Source: Candidatus Rubrimentiphilum sp. (GTDB taxonomy: Bacteria > Vulcanimicrobiota > Vulcanimicrobiia > Vulcanimicrobiales > Vulcanimicrobiaceae). Taken from it: a stretch of 64,000 bases of DNA. Below are positions 53,125 to 61,278 of this stretch, piece by piece. The notes below the pieces were generated by a model, which did no database searches, had not been told where the DNA came from, and saw nothing but the letters and a program-made list of their open reading frames with translations. A program made the position numbers and the translations under genes. The stretch lies in contig DASTDE010000004.1 in assembly GCA_035710515.1 (NCBI GenBank), positions 310,001 to 374,000 on the forward strand. Reading direction: 5' to 3'. The stretch's first letter is position 1. Each line of letters starts with the position of its first letter.

Positions 53125-53970
53125 TTAGTGCCGTCGTCCTCGGTCGAGGCTAATTGAGCCGTCGGCATTCACAAAGAATTCGATCGGCTTGCCGATGTGC
53201 GCAGTCTTCAAGCGCATCATGTCATTGGCGGCTACCGTGAACGTTTGCGAATTGCCGGCCGGGAACAGCACCGTAACGGTGTTACCGCTGATCGCCGTCA
53301 GCTTCGCGTGAAGCGGGCCGGGCCCACCTTGTGCGCCTGCAAAGGCGAACGTGCCGTTCGTTACGCGGAACGAAACGTTTCTCCCGATGAAAGCGCGCAC
53401 GCGCGCCGCCGTTTGCGCGGAGGCGCTGAGCGTTTCAGACGTTCCATTCGGCTCGCGAATCACGATCGTGTTCCCATTGACCGCCGTGACCACGCCGTGC
53501 GTGACCATCATTCCATCACGGTCACGGTCGCGGTCCCGGTCGCCCATTGGCGTCAATAGGCCGTTCGCTACGCGAAACTCGATCGGTTTGTTCAGTCGAG
53601 CCTTCAGGTCCGTCGCAGTGTCGCCGGTCACGGTGAACGTTTGCGTGGATCCATTTGCCAATCGCACCGTTACCGTGTTTCCGGTAATAGCGGTGAGTGT
53701 TCCGTGCATCGGAATGTTCGAGCTGAGGCGCGCATTCGCGTTTGCATGCGCGTCAGCTTTCACCGGGACCGTCACCGGCGGCCCTTGCCGTTGCGGTATA
53801 TTTACCGGTGGTATCGCGGGACGCGGTACGCCCATGGGCGGAGCGCCAAGCGAGCCGTGCGCACTCGCACCGACACCTGCCCCGATACCTGCGGGTGGCG
53901 CCGCAAGCGCCGCCGCGCTTGTCAACGCGACCAAGCTTGCGAAACTAAGAATGTAGCGGGCTGTTGTCAT
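53125..53970 (-). CDS. Secreted protein with three DUF5666-like beta repeats
   Basis: The start is ATG 53970 with GGAGG eight bases upstream; 281 residues. A signal peptide (about 1-23) precedes a Gly/Ala/Pro-rich linker and then three copies of a module of about 56 residues, each containing LTAITGNTVTVRLANGSTQTFTV or a close variant followed by a PIEFRV-like strand. The second linker is a DRDRDRDR run from a hexamer repeat in the DNA (about 53515-53543). Function unknown; resembles periplasmic DUF5666 proteins. It has its own terminator. Confidence 0.7.
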   Translation of the reverse strand: MTTARYILSFASLVALTSAAALAAPPAGIGAGVGASAHGSLGAPPMGVPRPAIPPVNIPQRQGPPVTVPVKADAHANANARLSSNIPMHGTLTAITGNTVTVRLANGSTQTFTVTGDTATDLKARLNKPIEFRVANGLLTPMGDRDRDRDRDGMMVTHGVVTAVNGNTIVIREPNGTSETLSASAQTAARVRAFIGRNVSFRVTNGTFAFAGAQGGPGPLHAKLTAISGNTVTVLFPAGNSQTFTVAANDMMRLKTAHIGKPIEFFVNADGSISLDRGRRH

Positions 53971-54052
53971 GTGTGCTTCCTCCTCGAATAGATAGCGTTT
54001 CCGAGGAGTGAAACGACCAAACCTGAGGGAGCTGTTTCTGCCCGACGCTCGC

Positions 54053-54430
54053 TTACTTCTCGCGCTTATCGACCACGCGCTTGACAACCGCTAATGCGTT
54101 GAGCGCTTTTGGAAAACCGATGTATGGAATCAGCGTCATGACGGCTTCGACAATCTCTGCTTCGGTCAAGCCGACGTTGAACGCGCCCCGCACGTGCGTG
54201 CCGAGCTGCTTGTCGCAGCCGCCCATCGTCGCCAGCGACGCAATGGCGATCAATTCGCGGTGCTTTGCGTCGCCCTCACGCGCGTAGACGTCGCCGAATG
54301 CAAACTCGATGAGGTAGCGCGCAAAATCCGGCGCGAGATCTTTGTAGTCCTCGAGCAGGTTGTCTGCGACTTTGTCGCCGTCGATCTTGCGCAGCAGTTT
54401 CTCGCCGCGCTCGTATCTCTCGTTAGGCAA
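54053..54430 (-). CDS. Carboxymuconolactone decarboxylase family (AhpD-like) protein
   Basis: Small helical protein of the CMD/AhpD superfamily. The 125-residue product shows HRELIAIASLATMGGCDKQLGTHVRGAFNVGLTEAEIVE in the usual place, with the conserved histidine. Only one cysteine is present in that region, so the CxxC pair of true AhpD peroxidase is missing; a decarboxylase-like or unknown function is more likely than peroxidase. It overlaps the membrane protein gene upstream by eight bases, in the transcript that starts at the 2-oxoglutarate dehydrogenase gene. Confidence 0.88.
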   Translation of the reverse strand: MPNERYERGEKLLRKIDGDKVADNLLEDYKDLAPDFARYLIEFAFGDVYAREGDAKHRELIAIASLATMGGCDKQLGTHVRGAFNVGLTEAEIVEAVMTLIPYIGFPKALNALAVVKRVVDKREK

Positions 54431-54857
54431 GATTTCTCAAATACGCGGCTTGGCCGTAGAGTTGAATCACCACTCCGAAGATCATCAAACCGAGCCAAAG
54501 GCTCCACGATCCACTGAGAAACGAGACTCCCAACCACGTGCTAGACGCTTGGCCGATGATCCCGACAAAAATTGCGATGGATCCAATTGTTGTGGAACCC
54601 ATAAGAACGCGCGATGCACTATCCCGCTTCGGATCATCGAGACGGGCCGGTGGCGCCGCCACGCGCCGGACCGTACCGCCTACCAGCGCTACCATCGCAT
54701 AAAGCAGCCCCACTAAACCAATAGAGAGGCCGGTAATAATCGGCATCGTGAATAAAAATTTCAGCGCTAAGAAAAGAAACAGGACAGTCCACACCATGGC
54801 GGAGACAGCAAGCGTGAAGAACTTCATGGACGTTGCCGGCGTAGCAATGAACGTCAC
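54423..54857 (-). CDS. Four-helix membrane protein downstream of the oxoglutarate dehydrogenase gene
   Basis: Integral membrane protein I cannot place. The 144-residue product has about four hydrophobic segments (10-35, 37-62, 88-108 and 112-135) and a short basic loop. Its ATG overlaps the stop of the large dehydrogenase gene and its stop overlaps the CMD gene, so all three are co-translated. Confidence 0.6.
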   Translation of the reverse strand: MTFIATPATSMKFFTLAVSAMVWTVLFLFLALKFLFTMPIITGLSIGLVGLLYAMVALVGGTVRRVAAPPARLDDPKRDSASRVLMGSTTIGSIAIFVGIIGQASSTWLGVSFLSGSWSLWLGLMIFGVVIQLYGQAAYLRNLA

Positions 54858-57800
54858 TCAGTCAGCGCTTCTTTGACGATGCGCTCTTGCTCGGCCGCGT
54901 GCGCTCCCGGATAGCCTTCGGACGGGCTTGCGCGGTACGGACGGCCGATGTAGTCGATCTCGAGCTTGTCCGTGCGCCGTTCGATCAGGCGGCGGCGTAC
55001 GTACGCCCGCGCGCCCATGTTCTTCGGCTCTTCTTGCACCCAAATAAGCTTTTTGAGGTTCGGATACGTCGCGATGACGTCGTTGATCTCGGTGTACGGC
55101 AGCGGCGAGAGCAGTTCGACGCGCACGATGGCGGTTTTCTTTAGGCTCTTCGCGGCGTCGTTCAGCGTGATGTCGTAGTAGATCTTTCCGCTGCACAATA
55201 AGAGACGTTCGATCTTGCCCTTGTCCTCAATTCGCGGATCGTCGAGCACCGGCCGGAACGCGCCGCTTGCCATTTCGTCGAGGCTTCCCGCAGCGGCCTC
55301 GTGGCGCAACAGCGATTTCGGCGTCATGACGACCAGCGGAACCGGCTGCGGCATGGTGGCTTGCTGACGAAGCAAGTGATAGTAGTTTGCAGCCGTCGAC
55401 GGATTGGCGACGCGCAAGTTCCCCTCGGCCGTGAGTTGCAAGAACCGTTCGAGGCGCGCGCTCGAGTGTTCGGGGCCCATGCCTTCGTAGCCGTGCGGCA
55501 GCAGCAGTGTGAGCCGCGCGGTCTGTCCCCACTTCGCTTGACCGGCGACGATGAACTGATCGATAACGATCTGCGCGCCGTTGTCGAAGTCGCCGAACTG
55601 CGCCTCCCATAAAACGAGCGCCTTCGGAACCGTCGCACTGTACCCGTACTCGAAACCGAGGCACGCATATTCCGAGAGCGGGCTGTCGTGAATTTCGAAC
55701 GACGCTTTCGATCCGTTCAAATGCTGGAGCGGAACGAACTCGCGGTTTGCTCCCGGATCGTGCAGCACCGCGTGGCGGTGGCTGAACGTGCCGCGCTCCG
55801 TATCTTGACCGGTAAGCCGGACCGGCGCGCCTTGCGTCAGCAACGACGCGAACGCCAGCGCTTCCGCCAAACCCCAATCGACTAAGCCTTTTTGTTCGAC
55901 CGTCGCTTGGCGCCGCTCGAATTGCGCGAGCAGTTTCTTGTTGACCGTGAAACCTGCCGGCACGCGCGTGAGGTCCGCGCTCCATGCCAAGAGTTGCGGC
56001 TTGCTTGCCGGCGCGAGCGGCACGGCTTCGATCGCCGGCGCGGCGCTGATCCGCGCCAGCATGCCCGCGACGTCATGTTTTCCGCTCTTGACGGCGCGGT
56101 GCGTCTCTTGCAGATGCGCGGTCGCATCGACGATTAATTCCTGCACGTGTTCGGCGGAGAGCACACCCTGCGCGATGAGTTTGTTTGCGAACAGCTCGCG
56201 CGCGGTCGGATGCGCTTTGATCTTCTCGTACATCTCGGGCTGCGTGTACGCCGGCTCGTCTTGTTCGTTGTGCCCGAAGCGGCGGTAACCGATGACATCG
56301 ATCACCGCGTCGCGTCCAAAACGGCGCCGGAATTCCGCGCAGAGATGCACGGCCCAGATGCAGGCGTTGAGATCGTCGGCGTTCACGTGCACAATCGGCA
56401 CGTCGAAGCCTTTGGCGAGATCGGAGGCGTAGCGAGTCGAACGCCCGTCGCGCGGATCGGTCGTGAAGCCGATCTGGTTGTTTGAGATAATGTGAATCGT
56501 ACCGCCGGTGGTGTAGCCCGGAAGCGATTGCAGATTGAGTACCTCGGCGACGACGCCTTGCCCGGGAAATGCTGCGTCGCCGTGAATCAGAATCGGAACG
56601 GCCTTCTTCGGATCGAGTTGCGCGACCGGCTCGGAGTGATCGGTTTGCAGTGCGCGCGCTGTTCCTTCGACGATTGGGTCGACCGCTTCCAAGTGACTCG
56701 GATTGTTGGCCAGCGTAACGCGAACTTTTTTTCCGTCCGGCGTTTCGAAGACGCCTTCGGCGCCCTGATGATACTTCACGTCGCCCGTAACGTCCGCCGC
56801 ACCGAGCTCGCCGCGCTCGTGCGCCGCTTCGAACTCCGTGAGCAGCTCTTCGTACGGCCGGTTGAGAATGTGCGCGATCGTATTCAGGCGCCCGCGGTGC
56901 GCCATACCGATCACCGCTGCCGGCGTTCCGTCGCTCGCCAGCAGCGCCAGAAGCTCCTCGAGCATCGGCACCATGACGTCCAGACCCTCGAGCGAGAACG
57001 TCTTCTGGCCGAGGAAAATTTTCCGGAGATACCGCTCGAAGCTTTCGACGCGAGTCAGCCGGCGCAGCAACTCGATCTTGCGATCGTCGGAGAACGCGAT
57101 CTTGTACCGGCCCGATTCGATCGCATCGCGCAGCCATTCACGCTGTTCGGTGTTCGAGATGTGCTCGACTTCGTAGGCAATCGTCGAGCTGTACGTGTCC
57201 CGCAGCTGCGGCAAAATCTCGGCCAGCGTATTGCCCGGAACTTTGACGCGCAGCACCGAGGCCGGCACCGCCGACTGCAGCGCGGGAGTGAGTCCCCAAT
57301 TCGCCGGTTCGAGTGACGGATCGCCGGGCGGCGGCGAGCCGAGCGGATCCAGATGCGCAGCCAAGTGTCCGTGCGTGCGATAGGCGGCCACCAGCGCCAT
57401 GCCGGCTGCAACCGCACGCAATATTTCATCAGACGCGGGGACCGCCGGCCGCTCCGCGCTGGGCGTTTCGACTTCGCCAACCTTGAGACCGAGCGATGCA
57501 AAAATAGTTTCGTAAAAACCGTCTTTGCCTTGCAGCAGTTCGTCGATGCGGCGCAGATAATCGCCGGATTGCGCGCCCTGGATCACGCGATGATCGTAGG
57601 TGGACGTCATCTGCATGATCTTGGTCATGCCGAGCGATTTGAGCGAGGCCTCATTGGCGTTGGTAAATCCGGGCGGATAGCCGATTGCGCCCGCTGCAAT
57701 AATCGCGCCCTGTCCGGGCATCAGCCGCGGCACGGACGCCGAGGTTCCGATGCCGCCGGGATTGGTCAGCGTGAACGAGGCGCCTTGCAGATCGTCGGCG

Positions 57801-58786
57801 GCGAGTTTATTCGTCCGCGCTTTCGAAACGAGGTCTTCGTACGCGTTGCGAAACGCCGCGAAGTCGAGTGAGGAGGCGTCCTTGATCACCGGAACCACTA
57901 AGAAGCGCGTCCCGTCTTTACGTTCGGCGTCGACTGCCAGGCCAAGGTGAATGCCGGGCTCCACGCGGACCGGCTGATCGCCGTCGCGCCGGAAATGCGC
58001 GGTCATGTACGGCATCTCGTGCGCGGCGCGCACCAATGCGTACGCAATGACGTGCGTGAACGAAATTTTTTCCGAGCGTCCCGCCGATTTAATTCCGGCG
58101 TTCAGTTCGCGCCGGCGCGCGTCGAGCGTGTCGACGGCGATCGTGCGGAAGCTCGTCGCGGTTGGGATGCTGAGGCTCTGCTCCATGTACGCGGCCAGCG
58201 CCGCGGCCGGACCTTTGATCGGTGTGACAACCGCGCCGGGAGGAAGCGGCGGTAGCGGTGGAAGTTGCGCGCCGCGCGACGCGGACGGCAGCGACGCAGC
58301 TTGTTTGTCGACGTCTTCGCGCAGAATCAATCCGTCGGGACCGCTGCCGCGCACGCGCGCGAGATCGACGTCGAGTTGTCGCGCGATGCGGCGCGCTTGC
58401 GGCGTGGCAACGACCTCGCCCGTGCGAGCGCCATTTCCGGCAGGCGCCGGTGTCTTCGGCGCCGCTTTCGGCGGCTCGGAAGCTTTCTTCGGTTCCGGAG
58501 CTTTCGGCGCCGGCTTTGCGGCAGCGCCATCTGGTTTGGCGGATGTGTCGATCTCGGCGAGCGCCGCGCCGACGTCGACGGTGTCGCCCTCGGCCGCCAA
58601 AATCTGTTTCACGACGCCGGAAACCGTCGCCGGCACTTCGACGTCAACTTTGTCGGTCGTCACCTCGACGAGCGGATCGCCTTCCGCAACGAACTCGCCG
58701 ACCTGCTTGCGCCATGCAACGATGGAGCCTTGCGTGACCGACTCGCCCATCTCGGGGAGCGTGACTCGGATCAGGGTGTCAGGCAA
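54854..58786 (-). CDS. kgd: 2-oxoglutarate dehydrogenase, fused lipoyl-E2-E1 polypeptide
   Basis: Converts 2-oxoglutarate to succinyl-CoA in the TCA cycle. The 1310-residue protein joins E2 and E1 in one chain: a lipoyl domain (1-80, lipoylation lysine 46 in TTDKVDVE), a Pro/Ala/Lys linker, a subunit-binding domain (about 126-160, ATPQARRIARQLDVD), an E2 acyltransferase domain (about 190-440, TYDHRVIQGA) and an E1 thiamine domain (about 460-1310; HRGRLNTI, HGDAAFPGQGV, SNNQIGFTT, GYRRFGHNEQDEPAYTQP, LLPHGYEGMGPEHSSARLERFLQL). Actinobacterial Kgd/OdhA is the closest plan known to me but has no lipoyl or binding domain. No E3 gene is near. Confidence 0.95.
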   Translation of the reverse strand: MPDTLIRVTLPEMGESVTQGSIVAWRKQVGEFVAEGDPLVEVTTDKVDVEVPATVSGVVKQILAAEGDTVDVGAALAEIDTSAKPDGAAAKPAPKAPEPKKASEPPKAAPKTPAPAGNGARTGEVVATPQARRIARQLDVDLARVRGSGPDGLILREDVDKQAASLPSASRGAQLPPLPPLPPGAVVTPIKGPAAALAAYMEQSLSIPTATSFRTIAVDTLDARRRELNAGIKSAGRSEKISFTHVIAYALVRAAHEMPYMTAHFRRDGDQPVRVEPGIHLGLAVDAERKDGTRFLVVPVIKDASSLDFAAFRNAYEDLVSKARTNKLAADDLQGASFTLTNPGGIGTSASVPRLMPGQGAIIAAGAIGYPPGFTNANEASLKSLGMTKIMQMTSTYDHRVIQGAQSGDYLRRIDELLQGKDGFYETIFASLGLKVGEVETPSAERPAVPASDEILRAVAAGMALVAAYRTHGHLAAHLDPLGSPPPGDPSLEPANWGLTPALQSAVPASVLRVKVPGNTLAEILPQLRDTYSSTIAYEVEHISNTEQREWLRDAIESGRYKIAFSDDRKIELLRRLTRVESFERYLRKIFLGQKTFSLEGLDVMVPMLEELLALLASDGTPAAVIGMAHRGRLNTIAHILNRPYEELLTEFEAAHERGELGAADVTGDVKYHQGAEGVFETPDGKKVRVTLANNPSHLEAVDPIVEGTARALQTDHSEPVAQLDPKKAVPILIHGDAAFPGQGVVAEVLNLQSLPGYTTGGTIHIISNNQIGFTTDPRDGRSTRYASDLAKGFDVPIVHVNADDLNACIWAVHLCAEFRRRFGRDAVIDVIGYRRFGHNEQDEPAYTQPEMYEKIKAHPTARELFANKLIAQGVLSAEHVQELIVDATAHLQETHRAVKSGKHDVAGMLARISAAPAIEAVPLAPASKPQLLAWSADLTRVPAGFTVNKKLLAQFERRQATVEQKGLVDWGLAEALAFASLLTQGAPVRLTGQDTERGTFSHRHAVLHDPGANREFVPLQHLNGSKASFEIHDSPLSEYACLGFEYGYSATVPKALVLWEAQFGDFDNGAQIVIDQFIVAGQAKWGQTARLTLLLPHGYEGMGPEHSSARLERFLQLTAEGNLRVANPSTAANYYHLLRQQATMPQPVPLVVMTPKSLLRHEAAAGSLDEMASGAFRPVLDDPRIEDKGKIERLLLCSGKIYYDITLNDAAKSLKKTAIVRVELLSPLPYTEINDVIATYPNLKKLIWVQEEPKNMGARAYVRRRLIERRTDKLEIDYIGRPYRASPSEGYPGAHAAEQERIVKEALTE

Positions 58787-58874
58787 AAACTGTTTCTCCG
58801 TCTTCCACTAATAGGGGCACTCACCAAGATTGCCCCGTTTAGCCCTTCGGATGCAACCTGCCCGGTCGCACCCG

Positions 58875-59669
58875 TTAAAAATACTTGGCGGGCTCGGCCG
58901 GAAAAACCACCGCTCGGCCGCCGGCGAAGCGCGGCCGGCTGTGGCTCAGGACGAAGGCGGAGACGTCGTAGGCCTGCTGGGCGGTCAGCGTCCCCGGAGC
59001 GTTTTGCGGCATGTTGGCGCGCACGAAGGCCGCCATCGTCCAGAGGCGATGCATGCCCGCCCCGCCATTGAACGACGTCGCGCCCCAGAGCGGCGGAAAG
59101 ACCGCACTGCCCGAGCCGCTGGCACCATGGCAAGCAGCGCAGCGCTGCGTGTAGAGTCGGGCTCCCGCCGGCGCATTGGCGGGCTGCGGCGGCTCGAACC
59201 GGGTGAGGCGCACCGCGGGGTCGGGCGTCGCTCCGACCGTCGTGCCGCGCGAAAGATAAGCGATGTACGCGACCATCGCGATCATTTCGCGGCTGGAGTA
59301 GGCCGGCGGCTTGCCGTTCATGCTGTAGAGAAAACACTCCGCCAAGCGATCCTGCAGTGCGATCACGCGATGCGAACGGGTATTCCATTGCGGAAACTGT
59401 CCGTAGATGCCGACGAAGCTGCCGCCCTTCGGCTTCGTTCCGCCCGCGATGTGACAGGCTGCGCAATCCATGTTGGCAACGACGTTCGCGCGCATGTGCG
59501 CCCGCGTGTTCACAATGAGTTCGCGTCCGTAGCGGATCAATTCACCGGGGGCTCCCGTCGGAAGCGCTTTCACGTCGTACGCCGCAGCCGCAGGAGTAGA
59601 GCTGGGCTGATTGTTCGCGCACGCGGTCAGCGCCGCAACACAAACCAACGCCGATAAAACGCATCTCAT
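58875..59669 (-). CDS. Diheme cytochrome c, TsdA-like thiosulfate dehydrogenase
   Basis: Periplasmic, probably membrane-anchored. The 264-residue product has a lipoprotein signal ending LTACANN, then two heme-binding motifs, CAACH at about residues 69-73 and 181-185. The stretch DRLAECFLYSMNGKPP between them matches the segment that in TsdA carries the axial cysteine of heme 1 (normally NxCxxRSMNGK). TsdA oxidises two thiosulfates to tetrathionate. The match is by motif only; a SoxA-like or other diheme protein is the alternative. Its start overlaps the stop of the DsrE-like gene upstream. Confidence 0.8.
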   Translation of the reverse strand: MRCVLSALVCVAALTACANNQPSSTPAAAAYDVKALPTGAPGELIRYGRELIVNTRAHMRANVVANMDCAACHIAGGTKPKGGSFVGIYGQFPQWNTRSHRVIALQDRLAECFLYSMNGKPPAYSSREMIAMVAYIAYLSRGTTVGATPDPAVRLTRFEPPQPANAPAGARLYTQRCAACHGASGSGSAVFPPLWGATSFNGGAGMHRLWTMAAFVRANMPQNAPGTLTAQQAYDVSAFVLSHSRPRFAGGRAVVFPAEPAKYF

Positions 59670-60376
59670 GCAAACGTCAGCGTCAGATAGCTGTAATGGT
59701 AACGCTGCTGCAGTTCCGCGATCGCCGCAATCATCGCAGGCACCACGTGCGTTCCGGGAATCAAGTTGGTGAGAATATCGTTGGCCACATCGGTTGGGCT
59801 CATTCCGGTGGGCGCAAACCCGCCTTTGACGATCGCGCGGGCTTGTTCTTCGACCGCGGTGTGACAGGTAAGAAAAACGACGCCGCGGCTCTGCAGCGTT
59901 TCAATGGCCGTGTCCTGGAAGAGGCCTTGCGGATCGTTCGGATCGGAAGTGTTCTCAAATACAGTCGGCGGACGCAAGTAGATGTTGCTCGCGATCGGCT
60001 TTCCGGCCGCATCTTTAATTCCGAAGAATTCTCCGATACGGTATTTCTGCCACACCGCATCCGAATACGTGTAGGCGCTCGACGGTCCGTGCGGGGCGAA
60101 CACCATGGTAATGCGATCGGGCCGGTAACCGAAGCCGAACTGCAACCCGTTTAAACCGTTCTTCATGTTGTTGAAGACCGCGGGATGGAACGCTACCGCC
60201 TCCCACAGTTGACGAACGTTTTGCGGCTTGTTCACCGCCCGGATAAAACCGGCGGCGTCGAAGTTTGCCTTGCGTTCGACAAAATCCGATCCGCCGGGGA
60301 CCGTCGTCGCTGCATTGGCCGTGCCCGCCGCGATCGCCGCGAGCGAAGCCGAGGAAAGAAACGAGCCGCGGTTCAT
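59666..60376 (-). CDS. Exported DsrE-like protein
   Basis: The ATG at 60376 has GGAGA five bases upstream and gives 236 residues with a signal peptide (SFLSSASLAAIAAGTANAA). The mature part looks like the DsrE/DsrF fold: RGVVFLTCHTAVEEQARAIV near residue 155 with a single cysteine where sulfur-carrier members hold sulfur, and a closing LIPGTHVVPAMIAAIAELQQRYHYSYL. Its operon partner is a TsdA-like cytochrome, which supports a role in sulfur transfer or oxidation. The call is by pattern; confidence is moderate. Confidence 0.6.
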   Translation of the reverse strand: MNRGSFLSSASLAAIAAGTANAATTVPGGSDFVERKANFDAAGFIRAVNKPQNVRQLWEAVAFHPAVFNNMKNGLNGLQFGFGYRPDRITMVFAPHGPSSAYTYSDAVWQKYRIGEFFGIKDAAGKPIASNIYLRPPTVFENTSDPNDPQGLFQDTAIETLQSRGVVFLTCHTAVEEQARAIVKGGFAPTGMSPTDVANDILTNLIPGTHVVPAMIAAIAELQQRYHYSYLTLTFA

Positions 60377-60407
60377 GAACTCTCCATTTCGCCTCCAGGA
60401 GTACGCC

Positions 60408-61262
60408 ATGAAAGAGATTGATCCCACGCAGTCCACCGACCCCAGAGTAAGGCGAGCAACCTTCGTTGGGGCAACTGCGGCGGCAGCCGCAGGCACCGCC
60501 GTCCTCGGTACCGCGTTCGCGCAAAGCGACTTGGGCCAAGCTCACCCGCCGATCGTTGCCGAGAACGATCCCGCGATCGTGGTCGAGCACGTCGAGTTGC
60601 AAACTCCGGACGGCGCTCTTCCGGCATACGCGGCTACTCCGAAAGGGGCAACTGCGACGACGCCCTGCGTCGTAGTCGTGATGGCAATTTGGGGTCTTGA
60701 CGTTTCGATTCGTGACGTCGTACGGCGTTTCGCGAAGGCCGGCTTCGCCGCCATCGCACCGGATCTGTACGGACGGCTCGGAGCGCCGAGCGGCGACGGC
60801 GTCAGCGACATCTCGATCTTCCGTCCGTTGGCGCAAAAGCTTCAGCGGCCGCAAACCGCGGCCGACATCAAGACGGCGGCCCAGTGGCTGAAGGCACGGC
60901 ACGCCAAAGCACGCATAGGCGTGACCGGATTTTGCATGGGCGGAACGATCGCGCTGCGCCAAGCGATCGACAACGCGGACGTCTTCTCCGCCGACGCGGT
61001 TTGGTATGGCAGTGTGGCGGACATCGATCCGGCGGCGATTCACATGCCGATCGTGGGCAACTACGGCGAGCGTGACACCGGCATTCCGGCCGCCGACGTG
61101 CGCGCATTTCAAGCGAAGCTGCAAGTTCCGAACGACATCGTGATCTATCCCGAGGCCGGGCATGCGTTCTTCGACGATCAACGCCGTTCGTATGTAGCTT
61201 CCGCGGCCGAGGACGCGTGGCGCCGCACGCTGGCCTTCTTTACAAAGTATTTGACGGCGTAG
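60408..61262 (+). CDS. Tat-exported dienelactone hydrolase family protein
   Basis: Alpha/beta hydrolase. The ATG at 60408 has AGGAG six bases upstream; 284 residues. A twin-arginine signal, RRATFVGATAAAAAG, ends near FAQ. The mature enzyme has the Cys-type nucleophile GFCMGG near residue 182, the acid in NYGERD and the histidine in EAGHAFF, the Cys-Asp-His triad of dienelactone hydrolase. Substrate unknown; ester or lactone outside the cytoplasm. It diverges from the DsrE-like gene with only 31 bases between the starts. Confidence 0.9.
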   Translation: MKEIDPTQSTDPRVRRATFVGATAAAAAGTAVLGTAFAQSDLGQAHPPIVAENDPAIVVEHVELQTPDGALPAYAATPKGATATTPCVVVVMAIWGLDVSIRDVVRRFAKAGFAAIAPDLYGRLGAPSGDGVSDISIFRPLAQKLQRPQTAADIKTAAQWLKARHAKARIGVTGFCMGGTIALRQAIDNADVFSADAVWYGSVADIDPAAIHMPIVGNYGERDTGIPAADVRAFQAKLQVPNDIVIYPEAGHAFFDDQRRSYVASAAEDAWRRTLAFFTKYLTA

Positions 61263-61278
61263 CGCGAATCACTAAGGC

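Noticed and set aside
53515-53543. Hexamer repeat as a CRISPR or regulatory array
   Set aside because: It is in frame inside a coding region and encodes alternating Asp-Arg; no spacers.
56073-57137. 354-residue frame in another minus-strand phase of the oxoglutarate dehydrogenase gene
   Set aside because: Arg/Ala-rich out-of-frame reading of a region where the E1 domain is unambiguous.
60015-61181. 388-residue minus-strand frame under the dienelactone hydrolase gene
   Set aside because: Overlaps two better supported genes, has no signal or motif and changes character along its length.
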